Below, piece by piece: positions 21,813 through 23,724 of a DNA stretch of 23,724 nucleotides (positions are counted from its first letter, which is position 1; every line of letters begins with the position of its first letter). The DNA is taken from positions 1 to 23,724 of the forward strand of contig USCJ01000002.1 of the NCBI GenBank assembly GCA_900553215.1. Direction: 5' to 3'. The notes under the pieces are model-generated. The model was not told where the DNA came from, made no database searches, and saw only the letters and a program-made list of their open reading frames with translations. Made by a program: the position numbers and the translations under genes. Source of the stretch: an uncultured Collinsella sp. (lineage in GTDB: Bacteria; Actinomycetota; Coriobacteriia; Coriobacteriales; Coriobacteriaceae).

Positions 21813-22688
21813 CTATACAAGACCCCAGGTCTTGACCTCTTGGTCGAGCCAGCCGTCGGCCAGGCGATCGCAAATCACCTGATCGACCACGGCCGAAAGG
21901 TCGCAGCCCTTCTTGGTCGCCACGCCGTAGCCCTGCTCGCCAAACTTGACCTCGGGCTGCAGCAGCTCAACGGTCTCGTTCATGTAACCGGCCAGCGTGG
22001 AGCGGTCCATGGCAAAGACGTCGATATTGCCGGCGTCGAGCGAACTCTTGATGATGGGATAGCCGCTAAAGGCCCTAAACTCGGGCTTACAGCTAAAGCC
22101 GTTGTCCTTGATCATCTGCTCGATCAGGCCCTGCGTGGTGGCACCCTGGCTCACGCCAATGACCTTGCCGTCCAAGTCCTCAATCGAGGTAAAGCCCGAA
22201 CGCTTCTTGACCATGAGTCCCACGTAGTCGGTGCGGTACGGCGTCGAGAAATCCCAGCTCTTCTTGCGCTCGTCGGTGATGGTGTAGGTCGCCGCGACCA
22301 CGTCGAGTTGGCCGTTATCAATCAGCGGGCCGCGCGTCTTGGGCGTTACGTCGGTAAACTCGACAAGCTCCTGGGCACGGGCCTCCTTGTAGCTCACGCC
22401 AAAGACGGCAGCGGCGATCTGATAGCACAAATCGACTTCCATGCCCTCAAAGCGACCCTTGGCGGTGTCGTAATAGCCGTAGCCAGGAACGTCTTTCTTA
22501 ACGCCGGCATTCAGATGGCCACGCGACTTGATGGCTGCAAGCTTGGATCCCTTGTCGGAGCCCTCGCCGCTGGTTGAGTTACCGCAACCGGTAAGCGCGG
22601 TCCCCGTCAGCGCAAGCATGCCGGCGCCCGCCAGCTGCAAAAAGTGACGGCGCGACACGGCCGCCCTCGTCATATCCGTCATGTCCAT
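21813..22688 (-). CDS. Amino-acid ABC transporter substrate-binding lipoprotein
   Basis: Extracytoplasmic solute-binding protein (SBP family 3) of 291 residues. The signal region has twin arginines (SRRHFLQLAG, Arg13-Arg14) and a lipobox LTGC with the lipid-modified Cys35, so export may use the Tat route with lipid anchoring. Mature part: RGHLNAGVKKDVPGYGYYD, FEGMEVDLCYQIAAAVFG, GQLDVVAATYTITDERKKSWDFSTPYRTDYVGLMVKK and LDGKVIGVSQGATTQGL, all characteristic. ATG 22688 is the most upstream ATG, eight bases after the ATPase stop; ATGs at 22682 and 22676 are alternatives. Specificity is probably a polar amino acid but is not determinable here. Confidence 0.94.
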   Translation of the reverse strand: MDMTDMTRAAVSRRHFLQLAGAGMLALTGTALTGCGNSTSGEGSDKGSKLAAIKSRGHLNAGVKKDVPGYGYYDTAKGRFEGMEVDLCYQIAAAVFGVSYKEARAQELVEFTDVTPKTRGPLIDNGQLDVVAATYTITDERKKSWDFSTPYRTDYVGLMVKKRSGFTSIEDLDGKVIGVSQGATTQGLIEQMIKDNGFSCKPEFRAFSGYPIIKSSLDAGNIDVFAMDRSTLAGYMNETVELLQPEVKFGEQGYGVATKKGCDLSAVVDQVICDRLADGWLDQEVKTWGLV

Positions 22689-22696
22689 CACCGCGC

Positions 22697-23428
22697 CTAG
22701 TGCAGAATCTTGGACAGGAACTCGCGGCAGCGCGGGTTCTCGGGGTTATCGAAGAAGTGCTCGGGCGTGCCCTCCTCCAGAATGCGGCCGTCCTCCATAA
22801 AGATGACGCGGTCGGCCACCTGGCGCGCAAAGCCCATCTCGTGCGTCACGCAGATCATGGTGATGTCCTCCTGCGCGAGCTCAATCATAACGTCCAGGAC
22901 TTCCTGGACCATCTCGGGGTCGAGCGCCGAGGTCGGCTCGTCAAACAGGATGATGGGCTGCTTGGTGCACAGGGCACGGGCGATGGCGATGCGCTGCTGC
23001 TGACCACCCGAGAGATTCTGCGGATACTCGCCGGCCTTATGCGCCATGCCGACGCGCTTGAGCGCGGCGATGGCGATCTCGGTCGCCTCCTCCTTGCTCT
23101 TCTTTTGCAGCTTGATGGGCGCGAGCGTCAGGTTGCCCAGCACCGTCATGTTGGGATACAGGTTGAACTGCTGGAACACCATGGAACTATACTTGCGAGC
23201 CATCTCCAGGTGGTTCTTTTTGGTGAGCGGCGTACCGTCGATGACGACCTCGCCCGACGTGGGCTCCTCCAGATAGTCGACGCAACGGATGAGCGTCGAC
23301 TTGCCCGAGCCGGAAGGCCCGATCATTACGAGCTTCTCGCCGCGCTTGACGGTGAGGTTGATATCTTTGAGCACATGCAGGTCGCCAAAGTACTTGTTGA
23401 GATGCTTGATCTCGATCATGTCTGCCAT
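22697..23428 (-). CDS. Amino-acid ABC transporter ATP-binding protein (GlnQ/HisP family)
   Basis: Cytoplasmic ATPase of 243 residues energising the importer encoded downstream. Walker [11 protein letters not shown]-loop [13 protein letters not shown], signature LSGGQQQR, Walker [13 protein letters not shown], switch VTHEMGFAR, and the family ending [19 protein letters not shown] 23428 is preceded by AAGGGACATTC; an internal ATG at 23419 is possible. First gene of the operon ATPase-lipoprotein-permease-permease, an order common in Coriobacteria and other Gram-positives. Confidence 0.96.
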   Translation of the reverse strand: MADMIEIKHLNKYFGDLHVLKDINLTVKRGEKLVMIGPSGSGKSTLIRCVDYLEEPTSGEVVIDGTPLTKKNHLEMARKYSSMVFQQFNLYPNMTVLGNLTLAPIKLQKKSKEEATEIAIAALKRVGMAHKAGEYPQNLSGGQQQRIAIARALCTKQPIILFDEPTSALDPEMVQEVLDVMIELAQEDITMICVTHEMGFARQVADRVIFMEDGRILEEGTPEHFFDNPENPRCREFLSKILH

Positions 23429-23463
23429 GAATGTCCCTTCCCTGCGTTTACACGAGTTGAACT

Positions 23464-23469
23464 ATTGTA
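23464..23469 (-). promoter_or_regulatory. Probable -10 element of the amino-acid ABC operon (TACAAT)
   Basis: On the minus strand TACAAT within CCGTACAATAG lies 35 bp before the ATPase start. No clear -35. Confidence 0.4.
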
Positions 23470-23532
23470 CGGAAAGAACCACGTTTCCGCAGCCCACACT
23501 ACATTCCCGTAAAGAACCCGCAATCTTCCACC

Positions 23533-23603
23533 CACTCATTGGGGACAGACTTAAATGAGTGCCCAATGAGTACCTACTCATTTAAGTCTGTCCCCAATGA
23601 GTG
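23533..23603. repeat. Perfect 28-bp inverted repeat with 15-bp loop
   Basis: The arms 23533-23560 and 23576-23603 are exact reverse complements and include CATTGGGGACAGACTTAAAT. The loop itself repeats CAATGAGT from the arm. It lies about 105 bp upstream of the ABC operon start codon. It contains the GGGGACAG word of other intergenic palindromes here. Confidence 0.95.
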
Positions 23604-23676
23604 CATCTCCAACCGCCCTTGTTGAGCATAAGTCAGCGAAAACCCGTACACGCGAGCAAGGTGACGTGAAATCAGA

Positions 23677-23698
23677 ACCACCCTTAAAAAGGGTGGTT
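23677..23698. terminator. Terminator-like hairpin near the right edge
   Basis: AACCACCCTT/AAGGGTGGTT with a short A loop. On the plus strand it is followed by TGCTCTT; on the minus strand by CTGATTTC. It probably ends a minus-strand gene lying beyond the window, but direction is uncertain. The remaining bases 23604-23724 show no gene. Confidence 0.6.
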
Positions 23699-23724
23699 TG
23701 CTCTTAGGGTATAACCCACGGGCC

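Overview
The window looks like a chromosomal segment of a high-GC gut actinobacterium of the class Coriobacteriia, most probably Collinsella or a close relative. This rests on GC-rich coding sequence, family resemblance of the encoded proteins (NfnAB, a fused two-domain ECF ATPase, a fused FolP-FolK, a Coriobacteria-type nuclease-like protein) and the style of the intergenic palindromes. No 16S gene or other decisive marker is present, so the genus is inference. Most genes are core metabolism.

Layout: (1) 1-1287, minus: 5' part of an Old Yellow Enzyme/2-enoate reductase-type flavo-iron-sulfur oxidoreductase that runs off the left edge. (2) 1434-1891: a strikingly regular repeat array upstream of it. 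(3) 1942-2117, minus: initiator tRNA-fMet with its own promoter and terminator. (4) 2254-3027, plus: type III pantothenate kinase coaX, followed by a small inverted-repeat element. (5) 6601-3306, minus: sirtuin, fused dihydropteroate synthase/HPPK with a large low-complexity insertion, and a biotin-protein-ligase-like protein. (6) 6716-7534, plus: exonuclease III, then about 500 bp of inverted-repeat elements. (7) 11317-8069, minus: a complete ECF vitamin/metabolite importer (T, fused A-A', S). (8) 11516-14105, plus: glmU and prs, each with a clear terminator. (9) 14192-15922: two 203-204-bp elements with the same terminal inverted repeats bracketing a nuclease-like gene interrupted by one in-frame UGA. 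(10) 16038-19268, plus: pth, a 200-bp inverted-repeat element, then nfnA-nfnB. (11) 19347-19720: a second copy of the regular repeat array, bracketed by palindromes in opposite orientation. (12) 23428-19727, minus: a polar amino-acid ABC importer (ATPase, lipoprotein, two permeases) and a cytidylate-kinase-like protein. (13) 23429-23724: upstream region with a perfect 28-bp palindrome and a terminator-like hairpin.

The genes show ordinary metabolic modules: cofactor supply (CoA, folate, biotin-like), cell-wall precursor UDP-GlcNAc (GlmU), PRPP (Prs), redox bookkeeping between ferredoxin, NADH and NADPH (NfnAB), and nutrient import. The unusual biology is between the genes. A 15-bp word close to TCTCAATCTGTAACA occurs 18 times in two distant arrays, in strictly alternating orientation every ~40 bp. 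Separately, at least six small (about 70-205 bp) elements are bounded by inverted repeats; several share a GGGACAG core or an internal AAAACCGCAGGTAGA core, and several sit just downstream of genes. These are the best candidates for something undescribed.
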